A DNA stretch of 64,000 nucleotides from Aegilops tauschii subsp. strangulata. Lineage: Eukaryota; Streptophyta; Magnoliopsida; Poales; Poaceae. The position numbers were made by a program, and so were the translations under genes. The notes below the pieces were generated by a model. The model was not told where the DNA came from, did not search any database, and was given only the letters and a program-made list of their open reading frames with translations. This document shows positions 24,301-37,123 of this stretch, piece after piece (position 1 is the stretch's first letter; every line of letters starts with the position of its first letter). The stretch spans positions 139,945,207-140,009,206 of the forward strand of contig NC_053037.3 in NCBI RefSeq assembly GCF_002575655.3, read 5' to 3'.

Positions 24301-25114
24301 GCAATTTTCTAGGAATTGAAACTTCGAGTTCCAACTTTTCTTCCAAAGCTTTCATCATAGCATCAACAATATGTTTAGTGAAAGCTTTATTTTGTTCATA
24401 AGCATGGGGTGAATTTATCATGGACAACAAAGAAATACAATCAATCAAAGAGCAACTATCATAATTAAAGTCTTTGTAATCCAAAAGAGTGGGCACATCA
24501 CTAGTTAAAGTCTTGACCTCTCCAAACCCACTTTCATCAATTTTCTCAACAAGATTTTCACCCTCCGAAATATTGGGACGCCTTCTACCTAAAGTTGACT
24601 CTTCTCCAGTCCCTTTTTCATCATTCTTAATTTTACTAAACAAGGAATCAATAGAAGAAACACCAATCATTTTAAGATCTTCATCATTCTTATCTTCTAA
24701 TGAGATTGGTTTAGCAGCCATTTGATTTACTAAGGTAGCTTGTGCATCGGATATTTTTCCTAGCAAACTTTCAGCAAAAGCATAATTAGATTGGAGATTG
24801 CAAACTTCTCTACTAATATCATCAAGTTGTTTTGTGATAGCATCTAGCACAACGGAGTGCTCCTTAAGTTCTTCAGTAAAATACTTATTATGCTCAAATT
24901 GTGTAGTCATATATTCCTTGGTACTTTTCTCAATTTCAAGCAAAAATTTTGGGTAAGGAACATCATAATACTTTCTTTGAGGCATCATGACTACGCAAAC
25001 AAGAAAACACACAAAAACAAATCCGGCAAGAAAACGGCGAACGGAAAAAGAGAGGCAAATAAAACGGCAAATTTTTGTGAAGTGGGGGAGAGGAAAACGA
25101 GAGGCAAATGGCAA
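24236..25114 (-). pseudogene. Inner Gypsy gag-like ORF
   Basis: The open frame of 292 codons begins about 60 bases after the primer site. The protein is mostly hydrophilic and helical (EIEKSTKEYMTTQFEHNKY..., with coiled-coil-like heptads in the first third) and ends with a conserved segment (ALEEKLELEVSIPRKLHDEWEPTIKVKI) that precedes the protease in this family. There is no zinc knuckle. An N-terminal hydrophobic stretch (FAGFVFVCFLVCVVMM) before MPQRKYYD is probably untranslated and the Met of MPQRKY (about 24988) is the likelier start. Confidence 0.75.
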
Positions 25115-25170
25115 ATAATGTAAATTGCAAGGAGATGAGATTTGTGATTAGGAACCTGTTTATGTTGAAG

Positions 25171-25192
25171 ATCCTCCCTCGCAACGGCGCCA
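25171..25192 (-). other. Inner Gypsy primer-binding site (tRNA-Asp type)
   Basis: The minus strand reads TGGCGCCGTTGCGAGGG, 11 bases inside the 5' LTR. It is a close match to the 3' end of tRNA-Asp used by many grass Gypsy elements. Confidence 0.85.
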
Positions 25193-25203
25193 GAAATTCT
25201 CCT

Positions 25204-26230
25204 TGATGGCAGCTGGAACTATGTCGGTATTTCCCTGGGGAGAGAGGGATGATGTAGTACAGCGACGGTAGAGTATTTCCCTCAGTTATGAAACCAAGGT
25301 ATCGAACCAGTAGGAGAACCAAGCAACACAACGTAAAAAGCACCTGCGCACAAACAACAACACCTCACAACCCGACGAGTTAAAGGGGTTGGCAATCCCT
25401 TTCGGGGTACGGCGCCTCAAGATAGGCAAGTGGACGTGAGGTAAATTGTAGTAGATTGATAGATCGAACGCCAAATAAAATAAATAAAGATAAAACGCAG
25501 CAAGGTATTTTTGTATTTTTAGGTTTAATGGATCTGAATAAAAATGCAAAGGAAAAGTAGATCGCAAGGCAAATATATGAGAAGAAAGACCCGGGGGCCG
25601 TAGGTTTCACTAGTGGCTTCTCTCGAGAAAAATAGAAAACGGTGGGTAAACAAATTACTGTTGGGCAATTGATAGAACTTCAAATACTCATGACGATATC
25701 CAGACAATGATCATTACATAGGCATCACGTCCAAGATTAGTAGGCCGACTTCTGCCTGCATCTACTACTATTACTCCACACATCGACCGCTATCCAGCAT
25801 GCATCTAGTGTATTAAGTTCATGGAAAAACGGAGTAATGCAATAAGAACGATGACATGATGTAGACAAGATCCGTTTATCTATATGGCGGTAGATATAGA
25901 TCCCGACTTTTTATCCTTAGTAGCAACGATACATACGTGTCGTTTACCGTTCTGTCACTAGGATCGAGCACCGTAAGATCGAACCCACTACCGGGCACCT
26001 CTTCCCATTGCAAGACAAATAGATCAAGTTGGCCAAACAAAACCAAAATATCGGAGAAGAAATACGAGGCTATAAGAGATCATGCATATAAGAGATCAAA
26101 GAAACTCAAATAACTTTCATGGATATAAAAAGATATGACTGATTATAAACTCAAAGTTCATCAGATCCCAACAAACACACCGCAAAAGAGTTACATCATA
26201 TGGATCTCCAAGAGACCATTGTATTGAGAA

Positions 26231-26286
<56 letters not shown>

Positions 26287-26842
26287 TCCAGCTACTAACT
26301 ACGGACCCGAAGGTCTACAAAGAACTACTCACGCATCATTGGAGAGGCACCAATGGAAGTGGTGAACCCCTCCGTAATGGTGTCTAGATTGGATCTGGTG
26401 GTTCTGGACTCTGCGGCAGCAGGATGAATATTTTGACGCTCCTTCTAAGGTTTCTGGAATATTGTGGTATTTATAGAGCAAAGAGGCGGTCCGGGGGCAC
26501 CCGAGGTGGGCACAACCCACCAGGGCGCGCCTGGGCCTCCTGGCGCGCCCTGGTGGGTTGTGCCCCCCTAGGGGCACCCCCCAGGTGCAACCAGAGCCCA
26601 TTGCCTTCCTTCTGGCCCATAAAAATTCATCGTGGAGTTTTGTGGCATTTGGACTCTGTTTGATAATGATTTTCTGTGATGTAAAAAACATGGAAAAAAC
26701 AGCAACTGGCACTTGCACTATGTCAATAGGTTAGTACCAAAAAATGATATAAAATGACTATAAAATGATTATAAAACATCCAAGATTGATAATAAAACAT
26801 CATGGAACAATAAAAAATTATAGATACATTGGAGACGTATCA
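25204..26842 (-). repeat. Inner Gypsy 5' LTR
   Basis: It is 1639 bp. It is a few tens of bases longer than the 3' copy, mainly because a GA dinucleotide run has grown to about 22 units (26236-26281), against a few units at 20772-20782 in the other LTR. Confidence 0.95.
26467..26565 (-). promoter_or_regulatory. Inner Gypsy LTR TATA box and perfect 24-bp inverted repeat
   Basis: CTCTATAAATACC (minus, 26467-26479) is the TATA box. Upstream on that strand are two perfect 24-bp arms (26508-26531 and 26542-26565; arm begins GGGCACAACCCACC) with a 10-base spacer. The GC-rich arms could extrude as a cruciform or fold in the 3' end of the transcript, where U3 is copied. Confidence 0.75.
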
Positions 26843-27820
26843 ACTATCGTCCTATATATCAATCTTTACCTCTCGACCATTTCGAGACTCCTTGTCATGT
26901 CCGTGATCTCATCTGGGACTCCGAACAACATTCGGTCACCAAATCACATAACTCATATAATACAATATCGTCATCAAACATTAAGTGTGCGGACCCTACG
27001 AGTTCGAGAACTATGTAGACAAGACCGAGACACCTCTCCGGTCAATAACCAATAGTGGAACCTGGATGCCCATATTGTCTCCTACATATTCTACGATGAT
27101 CTTTATCGGTCGAACCGTTGTGACAACATACGTAATTCCCTTTGTCTATCGGTATGTTACTTGCCCGAGATTCGATCGTCGGTATCTTCATACCTAGTTC
27201 AATATCGTTACCGGCAAGTCTCTTTACTTGTTCCTTAATACATCACCTCGTGACTAACTCCTTAGACGTTTGCTTGCAAGCTTATGATGTGTATTACCGA
27301 GAGGGCCTAGAGATACCTCTCCGATACTCGGAGTGAAAAATCCTAATCTTGATCTATGCCAACTCAACAAACACCTTTGGAGATACCTGTAGAGCATCTT
27401 TATGATCACCCAGTTACGTTGTGATGTTTGATAGCACACAAGGTATTCCTCCGGTATCCGGGAGTTGCATAATCTCATAGTCGAAGGAATAAGTATTTGA
27501 CATGAAGAAAGCAATAGCAATAAACTGAACGATCACTAGGCTAAGCTAACGGGTGGGTCTTGTCCATCACATCATTCTCCTAATGATGTGATCCCGTTAA
27601 CAAATGACAACACATGTCTATGGTTATGAAACCTTAACCATCTTTGATCAACGAGCTAGTCTAGTAGAGGCATACTAGGGACACGGTATTTGTTTGTGTA
27701 TTCACACATGTATTTAAGTTTCCAATCAATACAATTCTAGCATGAGTAATAAACCTTTATCATGAATAAGTAAATATAAAATAACAACTTTATTATTGCC
27801 TCTAGGGCATATTTCCTTCA
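26843..27820 (-). repeat. Angela-type 5' LTR, upstream (U3) part
   Basis: It continues the LTR interrupted at 19740, starting with the second ACTAT copy. The minus-strand start TGAAGGAAATATGCCC at 27820 abuts the CCGGA TSD. Confidence 0.95.
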
Positions 27821-29536
27821 CCGGATCATGAAGAAATCATGTTGGTGAAACTGAAGAAAATGTCGCTGACGAAAATTCTCGGCCGAATCAAAGTCGTCAA
27901 CCTGCTCATCCTCGTGTTGCAAATGAAGTGCAGATTGAAAAAATCATCGACGAAATCAATGCACCAGGTCCTCTCACACGCTCAAAAGCTTCACGTTTGT
28001 CTAACTTTTGTGGGCACTTTGCTTTTGTCTCTATCACAGAGCCCACCAAAGTTGATGAGGCATTTCTGGAGTATGAGTGGATTCAAGCTATGCAAGAGGA
28101 ACTACATCAATTAGAGTTCAACATTGTGTGGGAACTTGTCAAGCGACCAGACCCTCGCAAGCACAATATCATTGGTACTAAGTGGATCTACCGCAACAAG
28201 CAAGATGAAAATGGCCTTGTGGTGAGGAATAAGGCTCGTCTTGTAGCTCAAGGCTACACACATGTTGAAGGAATTGAGTTCGAGGAAACTTTTGCACCTG
28301 TTGCTAGACTTGAGGCTATTCGCATATTGCTTGCTTCTGCTAACCACCATGATATCATCTTATATCAAATGGATGTGAAAAGTGCATTCCTCAATGGTAA
28401 GCTTGAGGAAGAAGTATATGTTGCTCAACCCCTAGGTTTTGAAGATCCTAAACATCCTGACAAAGTCTTCAGACTCAATAAGGCCCTCTATGGCCTCAAA
28501 CAGGCCCCTCGGGCGTGGTATGATACACTGAAGGAATTCCTCATGAAGAAAGGCTTCAAACCCGGTTCACTTGACCCAACCCTTATGTAGATGATATTAT
28601 CTTTGGCTGTACTGACGAATGTTACATTGATGAATTTGGATACATGATGCGTGAGGAATATCAAATGTCTATGATGGGAGAATTTAAATTCTTTTTATGT
28701 CTCCAAATTCGTCAACAACGCAATGGCATATTCATATCTCAAGAGAAATACCTCAAGGATGTACTGAGGAAATTCGGCATGCAAGATTGCAAAGGCGTCA
28801 AAATCCCTATGCCCACAAATGGCCATCTATGCACCGATGAAAATGGTAAAGACTTCGATCAAAAGGTATACCGCTCCATGATTGGCTCTTTATTGTATCT
28901 ATGTGCATCTAGGCCAGATATTATGCTTAGTGTTTGCATCTGTGCCCGTTTTCAAGCTACACTGAAGGAATCACACCATAAGGATGTGAAACATATTCTT
29001 CGATATCTAGCTCACACTCCAACACTTGGATTATGGTATCCCAAGGGCTCGGCTTTAGATCTTATTAGATATTCTGACTCTGACTATGCTGGTGATCGAG
29101 TGGATCGCAAGTCAACATCAGGCACATGCCATTTCCTGGATGATCCTTAGTATGTTGGTCCTCGAAGAAGCAGAACCGCGTATCACTCTCTACTGCCGGA
29201 GCTGAGTACATTGTTGTTGGTTCTGGTTGTGCTCAATTGTTGTGGATGTAACAAACCCTCAAGGACTATGGCATCAACATGAAGAATGTGCCACTCTACC
29301 ACGACAACGAGAGTGCCATCAAGATTGCTCACAACCCAGTTCAGCACTCGAAGACTAAGCACATCCAGATTCGTCATCATTTTCTTCAAGATCATGTGTT
29401 GAAGGGTGACATCTCCATTGACCACGTGAAGACTGAAGAATAGCTAGCGGATATCTTCACAAAGCCCTTGGATGAGAAGAGATTTAACAAGTTGCGGTGT
29501 GAGCTAAATATCTTAGAATCTTCAAATGTTCTCTGA
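27821..29536 (+). pseudogene. Sirevirus pol: reverse transcriptase and RNase H
   Basis: The coding sequence resumes at the second CCGGA copy. RVT_2 motifs are clear: [40 protein letters not shown] and [14 protein letters not shown] (open 27928-28590). The catalytic YVDD is present (about 28583-28600) but in a different frame directly after SLDPTL. The short spacer that separates these motifs in the family appears to be deleted. The rest (28644-29150) has SQEKYLKDVLRKFGM, the SRPDI motif and the start of RNase H (SDSDYAGD). RNase H continues with stops to a terminal TGA at about 29536. Several frameshifts make it non-functional. Confidence 0.92.
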
Positions 29537-30150
29537 AAGGACACACATCCTAACACTTATGCAAAATTGATGACTTGGATGTGCAACACACGAAGTAACG
29601 TTTTTCTTCAATCAATGAAGACTAACCCTCTAAGTGTGAAGAAATTAATGAAGAATTTGATTCTCAGAGCCCTACGACAATTGTATGCAGTGCCTGAAAT
29701 CATCATTCTTATACGGTGGGTCACGCCACCAACAAAAGTTGAAAATCTTCAAAATTCAGTTTTTCTTCATTTTGCAAATTCTTCACTTTTCAAATTCTTC
29801 ACTTTGCAAAGTCTTCAACCTTTCAAATGATGTTCTTAATATATTTGAGTTTTCAATGTCCTCAACAACATTCACTTATTGCTATTCCTTCAAGTTGTTT
29901 TTCCTCTAAGTGAATGTGACCGGACCCGTTCCCCCTCTATGCTAAACTCAACCCAGACTGTTCACAAATTCTTCATGTGCGTTCTATTTGAAACTCGTTC
30001 AAAGTTTTCACTGTGTCCTTGACAGCTAAAGAATTTGCAAACGAAACTTTAAAAAATCACATCCCTTTTCCCGCTAGGATCAGAAATCTTATATTTTCCA
30101 TATCCATATACCGTTGAATCCTTGGGGTTCCAGAATCCGCCTATTTTACT
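29537..30150 (+). other. Sirevirus spacer after pol, left of the plastid block
   Basis: AT-rich DNA with several TTCTTCA/CTTCAA runs, no supported ORF. It joins smoothly to 32583 onward if the plastid-like block is removed: the left side ends CCTATTTTACT and the right side starts TACTCACCCACG. Confidence 0.6.
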
Positions 30151-30175
30151 AGTCTTCGGAAACGGAAAACCCTGA

Positions 30176-30379
30176 AGAAACGCTCAATTTTTCTTGCTCT
30201 TGCTACAGTTAAACGATCCTCTTCCGATAATTCATCCAAGCCAAGAATTGCGATAATGTCCTGAAGTTCTTTGTAACGTTGTAAAGTTTCCTTAACTCTT
30301 TGCGCAGTTTCATAATGTTCGTTGCCAACGATCCGAGGCTGTAACATAGTCGAGGTTGAATCTAAAGGATCTACTGCTG
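30176..30379 (-). pseudogene. atpB: Plastid atpB fragment (ATP synthase beta subunit)
   Basis: The minus strand encodes [19 protein letters not shown] and continues through [19 protein letters not shown] and [20 protein letters not shown], the C-terminal third of the plastid F1 beta subunit. The match stops abruptly at both ends. No catalytic P-loop is included. Confidence 0.9.
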
Positions 30380-30430
30380 GCCATTACAAAAGTAATTAGT
30401 GTTTTTGGCATTAACAGAAATTTTGGACTA

Positions 30431-30532
30431 GTACATTTCTTTATGCTATTTGTACCCGTCACCGGTTTATGGATGAGTGCTATTGGCGTAGTTGGCTTGG
30501 CTCTGAACTTACGTGCCTATGACTTTGTTTCC
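30431..30532 (+). pseudogene. psbD: Plastid psbD fragment (photosystem II D2 protein)
   Basis: The plus strand encodes [19 protein letters not shown] followed by [14 protein letters not shown], an internal transmembrane part of D2. Only about 34 codons are present. Confidence 0.88.
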
Positions 30533-30572
30533 CCCTCACAGCCCAGGCACAACGACGCAATTATCAGGGGCG

Positions 30573-30655
30573 CCCCACTCCATTGGTAATTCCATCAATA
30601 ACACCCTTATCAAAAAACTCCGTGAGTTCGGTTAACCCTCTTATACCGACATAAA
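30573..30655 (-). pseudogene. ndhF: Plastid ndhF fragment (NDH subunit, C-terminal part)
   Basis: The minus strand encodes [20 protein letters not shown] then ITNGVG, which matches my knowledge of the grass NdhF C-terminal region. The assignment rests on this 28-residue match. Confidence 0.7.
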
Positions 30656-30679
30656 AAAGGAGGGATATTCTCTTGCTAG

Positions 30680-30915
<236 letters not shown>

Positions 30916-30920
30916 TGCTA

Positions 30921-30992
30921 GATAATAGTAGATAGAAAGAACGCTCGTAAGGAGTCCTATTGAAACCAAGAAATATAGGCCTGCTTGCCATC
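30921..30992 (-). pseudogene. ndhB: Plastid ndhB fragment
   Basis: The minus strand encodes [20 protein letters not shown] then YYYL, a transmembrane part of NdhB, fused directly to the ndhG piece. Confidence 0.8.
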
Positions 30993-31140
30993 CAGCTCAG
31001 CAGGAAGAGGATTGTACCATGAGAGAAGCACAGAGGTCAACCCGCTTCAAATATGGCGCCTAGCAGCACAACGCTTGTATTGCTCTCCCACAACCCCGTT
31101 TTCAAGGTAATCCTCCTTTGAAACACTTTGGTATTGCTCC

Positions 31141-31190
31141 TCACACACCACATGTGGATTGGCGGATTTCTAATAGTCGGTGCTGCTGCA
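31141..31190 (+). pseudogene. psaA: Plastid psaA fragment (photosystem I)
   Basis: The plus strand encodes THHMWIGGFLIVGAAA, an internal PsaA helix, about 50 bp. Confidence 0.8.
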
Positions 31191-31198
31191 CTGCTAAG

Positions 31199-31243
31199 TG
31201 CGGAGACGGGAATCGAACCCGTGACCTCAAGGTTATGAGCCTT
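31199..31243 (-). pseudogene. trnfM: Plastid trnfM-CAU fragment (3' half)
   Basis: The minus strand has the anticodon stem-loop with CTCATAA, the variable region, the T arm and the 3' acceptor strand ending CTCCGCA. The 5' half of the tRNA is missing, so it cannot fold. A few bases differ from the usual grass gene. Confidence 0.75.
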
Positions 31244-31449
31244 TCTTGACTTTCCATATATAGAAAGAGATAGACTATAAATGACATCTCTTATGTCAAT
31301 AAGACCAAAGGGATGGATATTAAATGATAGGAAGTGCTAGGAAGTGAAATAGAATGAAATAGAGCCATTTATTTAGTTAGTTTTTCTTAATGAAATTGAA
31401 ATTATTAACTAGAGGGCAAATACTTTTTTTGGTACCAACAATTAAGAAA

Positions 31450-31494
31450 CTTTTTCCCTGACTTGCTGCATCAAAAACTAAATCACAAGCTTCC
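31450..31494 (-). pseudogene. rps2: Plastid rps2 fragment
   Basis: The minus strand encodes [14 protein letters not shown], the conserved N-terminal region of ribosomal protein S2. Only about 15 codons. Confidence 0.6.
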
Positions 31495-31736
31495 TTTGGT
31501 TATCTTTCGTAGTAATAATATCTCGGGGTTTGCAACGAAAACTCTTTTTTTCCGAATTAAATGGAGAATCCAGGATCTTTTATGTTTTTTACCTTACAAT
31601 TTTGCTAGATACAAAACAATAAAATACCTATTGCTTCGTATTGTCGAGATCCTAACTAAGAAACAGTCACTATATGAATAAATACCTCGACTCATCACGA
31701 AATAAAGAAATAGGAACATCGTGTGTTCGATCTTAG

Positions 31737-31803
31737 GAAGCTATAAGTAATGCAACTATGAATCTCATGGAGAGTTCGATCCTGGCTCAGGATGAACGCT
31801 GGG
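31737..31803 (+). pseudogene. rrn16: Plastid 16S rRNA 5' end with its upstream leader
   Basis: Includes the leader just before the gene and the conserved start GAGAGTTCGATCCTGGCTCA followed by GGATGAACGCTGG. Cut off after 67 bp. Confidence 0.92.
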
Positions 31804-31891
31804 GATTATACCTGTTGGTACCGGATTCCAAAAATTTGTGCATCGTTCCCCACAAGACAAGAACCTTTATTTCGAAATAAAAAAAAATCTA

Positions 31892-33306
<1,415 letters not shown>

Positions 33307-36300
33307 ATGTCTGCTGCTGAATCACTAGGTTCTCATCAACTTAACTCATTTGCAGCGTACCTCGGAGAAAATTTGCATACATCCTCAGAAACATCCAAAG
33401 TTCAAAGTTCTCAAGTGAGGAAAATGGCAGATGGGAAGAGACCTCAGAAGGGAGGCAAGAGGCCTAAGACAAACACATCGTTTGAAATCCCTGAGGACAT
33501 CTATGATGAATACTGCACACCTGATGAAGAAACTCATGGGAAGGAAAACAAGAATCAGCGCAAAGTGCGCATCTAGAGAATTGAGAGGAGATGGGTGAAG
33601 GAATAGAGGGAATATCTTATGTAACTCCAAAGTACATGAAGAAATTTGCTATGAACCCTCCATGTCCAAGACCACCCTTGGCTGCTGGCCAAGTAGCTGA
33701 TCCCACCAGCGTCAGGCGAGGTGAGGACTTTCTAAAAGAATGGGCCAAGCTCCAAGCAAAGCTTAACAAAGTTGCTGCAGATGCAGTGAGGAAATTTAAT
33801 GTGGATTCTCAAGCTGCTGCCGATGAGGCCTCTGCTAGTACAACTGCACCAAAGAAGAGCATGCTAAAGAAGTCTGCTGTGAAGAAATCTTCAAGCTCAA
33901 TTCCCTCACGGCCAATTTCTTCAATGGCAAAGCCCTCAAGGCAAATTCCTCAAGCAAATTCTTCAAGGGTAGTGCCAATCCCCTCAGTTGCTTCAAAATC
34001 CTTAGTAGCTGCCTCAAAGTCCTCAACACCTATGCACCTTGCAACGTGTCAGTGGACTATAGGCTTCTCTATTGCCTCAGGGGCATCTGCATCTTCCTCA
34101 GCTCCACCACAATCCTCAAGTGGTCCAACTCTGCTGAAGGTCAAGACCACTGCTAGACGTGGAACAAGGCCAAGTCCTCACAAGAAGCATGTGGCATTCC
34201 ATGTTTCGTCTGATGACGATGATGAGGACGATGATGAAGAATTAACTGAAATCATCAAGGATAGACTGGAAAGGGCTGCAAGAGTCAAAGGCAGCTATGT
34301 GCCTCTTATGCTGGATCCAAGGAAGATCCTCGACTTTATTGACATATGGCACAAAGATCCAAACACTCCACTGCCGGACTTTAACCTCACTCCTGGTCAA
34401 AGTCATATGCTGACCGCCTTCATAGGCAAAGAAAAGTGGAAGTTTTAGAAGGCCATGCAAGTCAAGAAGGCCCAGTACAAGAAAGAGCGATTCCTGAGGA
34501 ACAATGTTCTTACACTGGCTCCTGAAGAACTTGTAACTGTTCACAGGGAGATCAGAGAGCTCGGTGATGAATTTGACAGATATCATGCAGATTGGCTCGG
34601 TGCCAAAGTCAGATTTGTCAAGATTGCCAAGAACCTTAAGGCAAACATTGCAACATCATCGCAACAGCAAATTCCTCAGGCTAAAGCATCTGCTCAGCAA
34701 ACTAAAGAAACTGCAAGCACAGCTGATGAAAATCAGGCTGCTGAAGAAGCTACCAGGGCTAAAGAAATTCCAGCTCCTGAAGATAATGCCAGGGCAACCA
34801 CCAATGTTGCGCCTGAAGAACAACCCAGGCCAGCTAAAGAATATGTTGTGTCTGAAGAAACTGAAAAGGCCAGGGCGACTGCATCAGTCGTGCCTGAAGA
34901 AATTGCACCAACTTCATCTGCTCCTCCAGCAAAATCTTCAAAGGTAAAGATAACCACAGTTCCTTCTGCATCAGAAGTGAAGAAAACAAAGGCTGCGGAG
35001 AAGGAAGCTGCACGAAAGAGGAAAGCATCAACCTCTGCAGGGTCCTCAGCTCCGAAAAAAGTGAGGACTTTGACGAGCTCTTTCACGGAACCAATTGATG
35101 TTGTTCCAATTTCTATAGTGCCATCAAAGGAGCTCATTCTATTTGGTGAGGAATATGTCATTCCAGATGACTCTGATGAAGAAAATCCTTCTGTTGCTTC
35201 CTGAGAGCAGTTGGATGAAGAAATTAATGTGGAAGATTTTGTTTCCACACCATTGGTATCATCGCCTGTGTCTCAGTTCACAACTGAAGAGGCGGGCGTT
35301 GAAGAAATTGAAGAAGATGTGGATATTGGCTCTACAACCCCTGTGTTGAATGATGACTATTGGGAAAATATTCACCCAACTCTCCAATGGCCACACCTCT
35401 GCATCAAGTTCCTTAGTCCCCTATGCAGACTGAAGAAATACTAACAGGGTCTAAAGGACGCCCAACTTCTGTCTAGTCCATACATGAAGAAATTCCAGCT
35501 GCAACAGCTGAAGAATTGGAGAACTAGACTGTTGCTGATGAAACTGATGCTTCAATTCCTCGATCTGAAGTACGTGAAGTTGTGACTCAAGAAGTGGTGA
35601 GACCGTCAACTCCAAATCTTCAGCCCAAGCCTCAAAGTCCTCATACAAAGAGGCCAAAATTCAAGGCTGACGATTTCTTCGCTGAGCATCATTTTTTCAC
35701 TCATACAAATCCATATGACTCAGCAAGACTTAGGCGCAAGAGGTTCTGGACTGCAAGCCAGATGAACTTTTATGCATCTGTTCTATTTGACAAGGACAAG
35801 GTATTTCAGCACCGTCAAATTCCTCATGTGGATATGGAGTCCATTCCTTGCTTCCAACCTGTTATGAATGTTCTTCACAAAGCTGGACTTCTCAATTTCT
35901 GTGCTGATATCTGTGATTGGAATGAAGAGCTAATTCTTCAGTCCTATGCAACTCTGCACCTCACTGGGAATGTAGCTGATGTCAATTCATGGGTGCTTGA
36001 CTGGATGACTGAGAACACTCACTATAAAGCTCCGGACTCTAAATTGCTTCATGTCGTCCCAGTCAGTCCTCCTGCTGAAGGCGCAAGGCTGATCTATGAA
36101 GAACTTGAACTGCCAAATAATCTCATGCAAGTGCTGATGAAGCCTTTGCGATCAGGCCAAGCTCCAAGAACCACCTTCCTTGTGAAGGATTTGTTGTACG
36201 TGCCAAGGAACATCTACCGCATCTTGACCAAAACCCTCAGTCCGATCAAAGGCGACAACTCTAAAGAAGAAGAAGTTGTTGGCATCATGAAGAACCTATT

Positions 36301-36817
36301 GTTCAACATCATTCATGGGATTCCCATTAACTACCATGACTTCTTCATGAAGACTTTGGCTAATGTTGCATTGTCGTCGTTTGAATTGAAGCCCTATGCT
36401 CCTTGGGTAATGAAATTCATCATAACCAGGTCTTCAATTCACTACAAGGCAGATTTTCAGAATCACCTCAGCTTTCTGCCTCCCATTGAAGTCCTCAAAA
36501 GGACTATTTCTTCAGTTGATGAAAAAGGCAAAGCTGTTGTTATTGATGAAGGCACTCGACCATTGGATGGACAGTTTCGCAAAGCTGCATCTTATTCCAC
36601 CAATGATGACTCTGCCACTCAAGACTCTGCCAGAGCCCATAAGCAAAATCCTCAAGCCACTTCCCCACGCGTGATGACTGATCATGAGCTTCTTCTAAGT
36701 CTTCACCAGAAGGTCGATCGCAATAACAAGTTGGTCAAGCGTCAATTTTGGCTCAATTCTTCAGAACATGACTGTCACACAAAACACTATGAAGAAGAAT
36801 CACTATTATGCGCATGA
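33307..36817 (+). pseudogene. Sirevirus extra ORF downstream of pol (envelope-like position), broken
   Basis: Pieces 33307-33576, 33591-34448, 34455-35204, 35211-35444 and 35582-36817 read as one protein of roughly 1100 residues if stops at about 34446 and 35202 and at least two frameshifts are ignored. The N-terminal half is Ala/Ser/Lys/Glu-rich low complexity with an acidic run (DDDDEDDDEE at about 34220). The C-terminal 400 residues are well ordered (RRKRFWTASQMNFYASVLF, WVLDWMTENTHYKAP, FLVKDLLYVPRNIYRILTK). I see no signal peptide and no convincing membrane anchor, so a true envelope role is not supported. Several Sirevirus lineages carry an ORF here. Its function is unknown to me. Confidence 0.8.
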
Positions 36818-37123
36818 AATCTTCGATCGCACTTGGGCTGTTCTATCTCACCTTTACAGTTAAAACACCTCAAGAAGATGGACTTTCAGCAGAACTTTGA
36901 CTAGGCTCAACCTCCCTCGAAGAAATTCAAGAAGGTCAAAGTTCCTCAGCTAGTCACAAGTTCATATTCTTCATCGCGTGAGACGGATGAAGCCGAGGAT
37001 CTCGACGACACTGCGATAGGCCCTACTTCAACAAACGACCTCGGCAACGTCAGCCCTACTTCATGATGGTGTTCTTCAGGGGCGTTAGTCCTCATTTTTC
37101 TTCCCTTTTGGTCATTCGATGAC

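Larger units (their letters stand above)
19741..26842 (-). mobile_element. Short Gypsy-type LTR retrotransposon with gag/protease only (non-autonomous)
   Basis: LTRs are 19741-21346 (3') and 25204-26842 (5'), both TGATACGTCTCC... on the minus strand, with the TSD ACTAT at 19736-19740 and 26843-26847. The internal region is only 3.86 kb. It has a tRNA-Asp primer site, a gag-like ORF, a retropepsin-like ORF, tandem repeats and a purine-rich tract. No reverse transcriptase, RNase H or integrase can be found, so it must have depended on a relative for those enzymes. It is the youngest placed insertion of this part of the stack, as it lies inside the LTR of the Angela-type element. Confidence 0.95.
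12056..27820 (-). mobile_element. BARE1/Angela/WIS-type Copia LTR retrotransposon, carrying a nested Gypsy element
   Basis: The minus-strand LTR starts TGAAGGAAATATGCCC and ends TTTCCCAACA. The 3' LTR is 12056-13913. The 5' LTR is 18960-27820, split by a Gypsy element. The TSD CCGGA is at 12051-12055 and 27821-27825. Without the nested 7.1 kb the element is about 8.7 kb, the normal size for BARE1/Angela. Domain order on the minus strand is gag, protease, integrase, reverse transcriptase, RNase H, as in Copia. Many stops plus two lost catalytic residues show it is inactive. It sits in the pol gene of the Sirevirus. Confidence 0.95.

Noticed and set aside
30141..30589. atpB and psbD as functional genes
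   Set aside because: Only internal fragments are present, with unrelated sequence fused at both ends, in a nuclear retrotransposon.
31199..31243. A tRNA gene
   Set aside because: Only the 3' half of trnfM is present; no D arm or 5' acceptor strand, so no functional tRNA.
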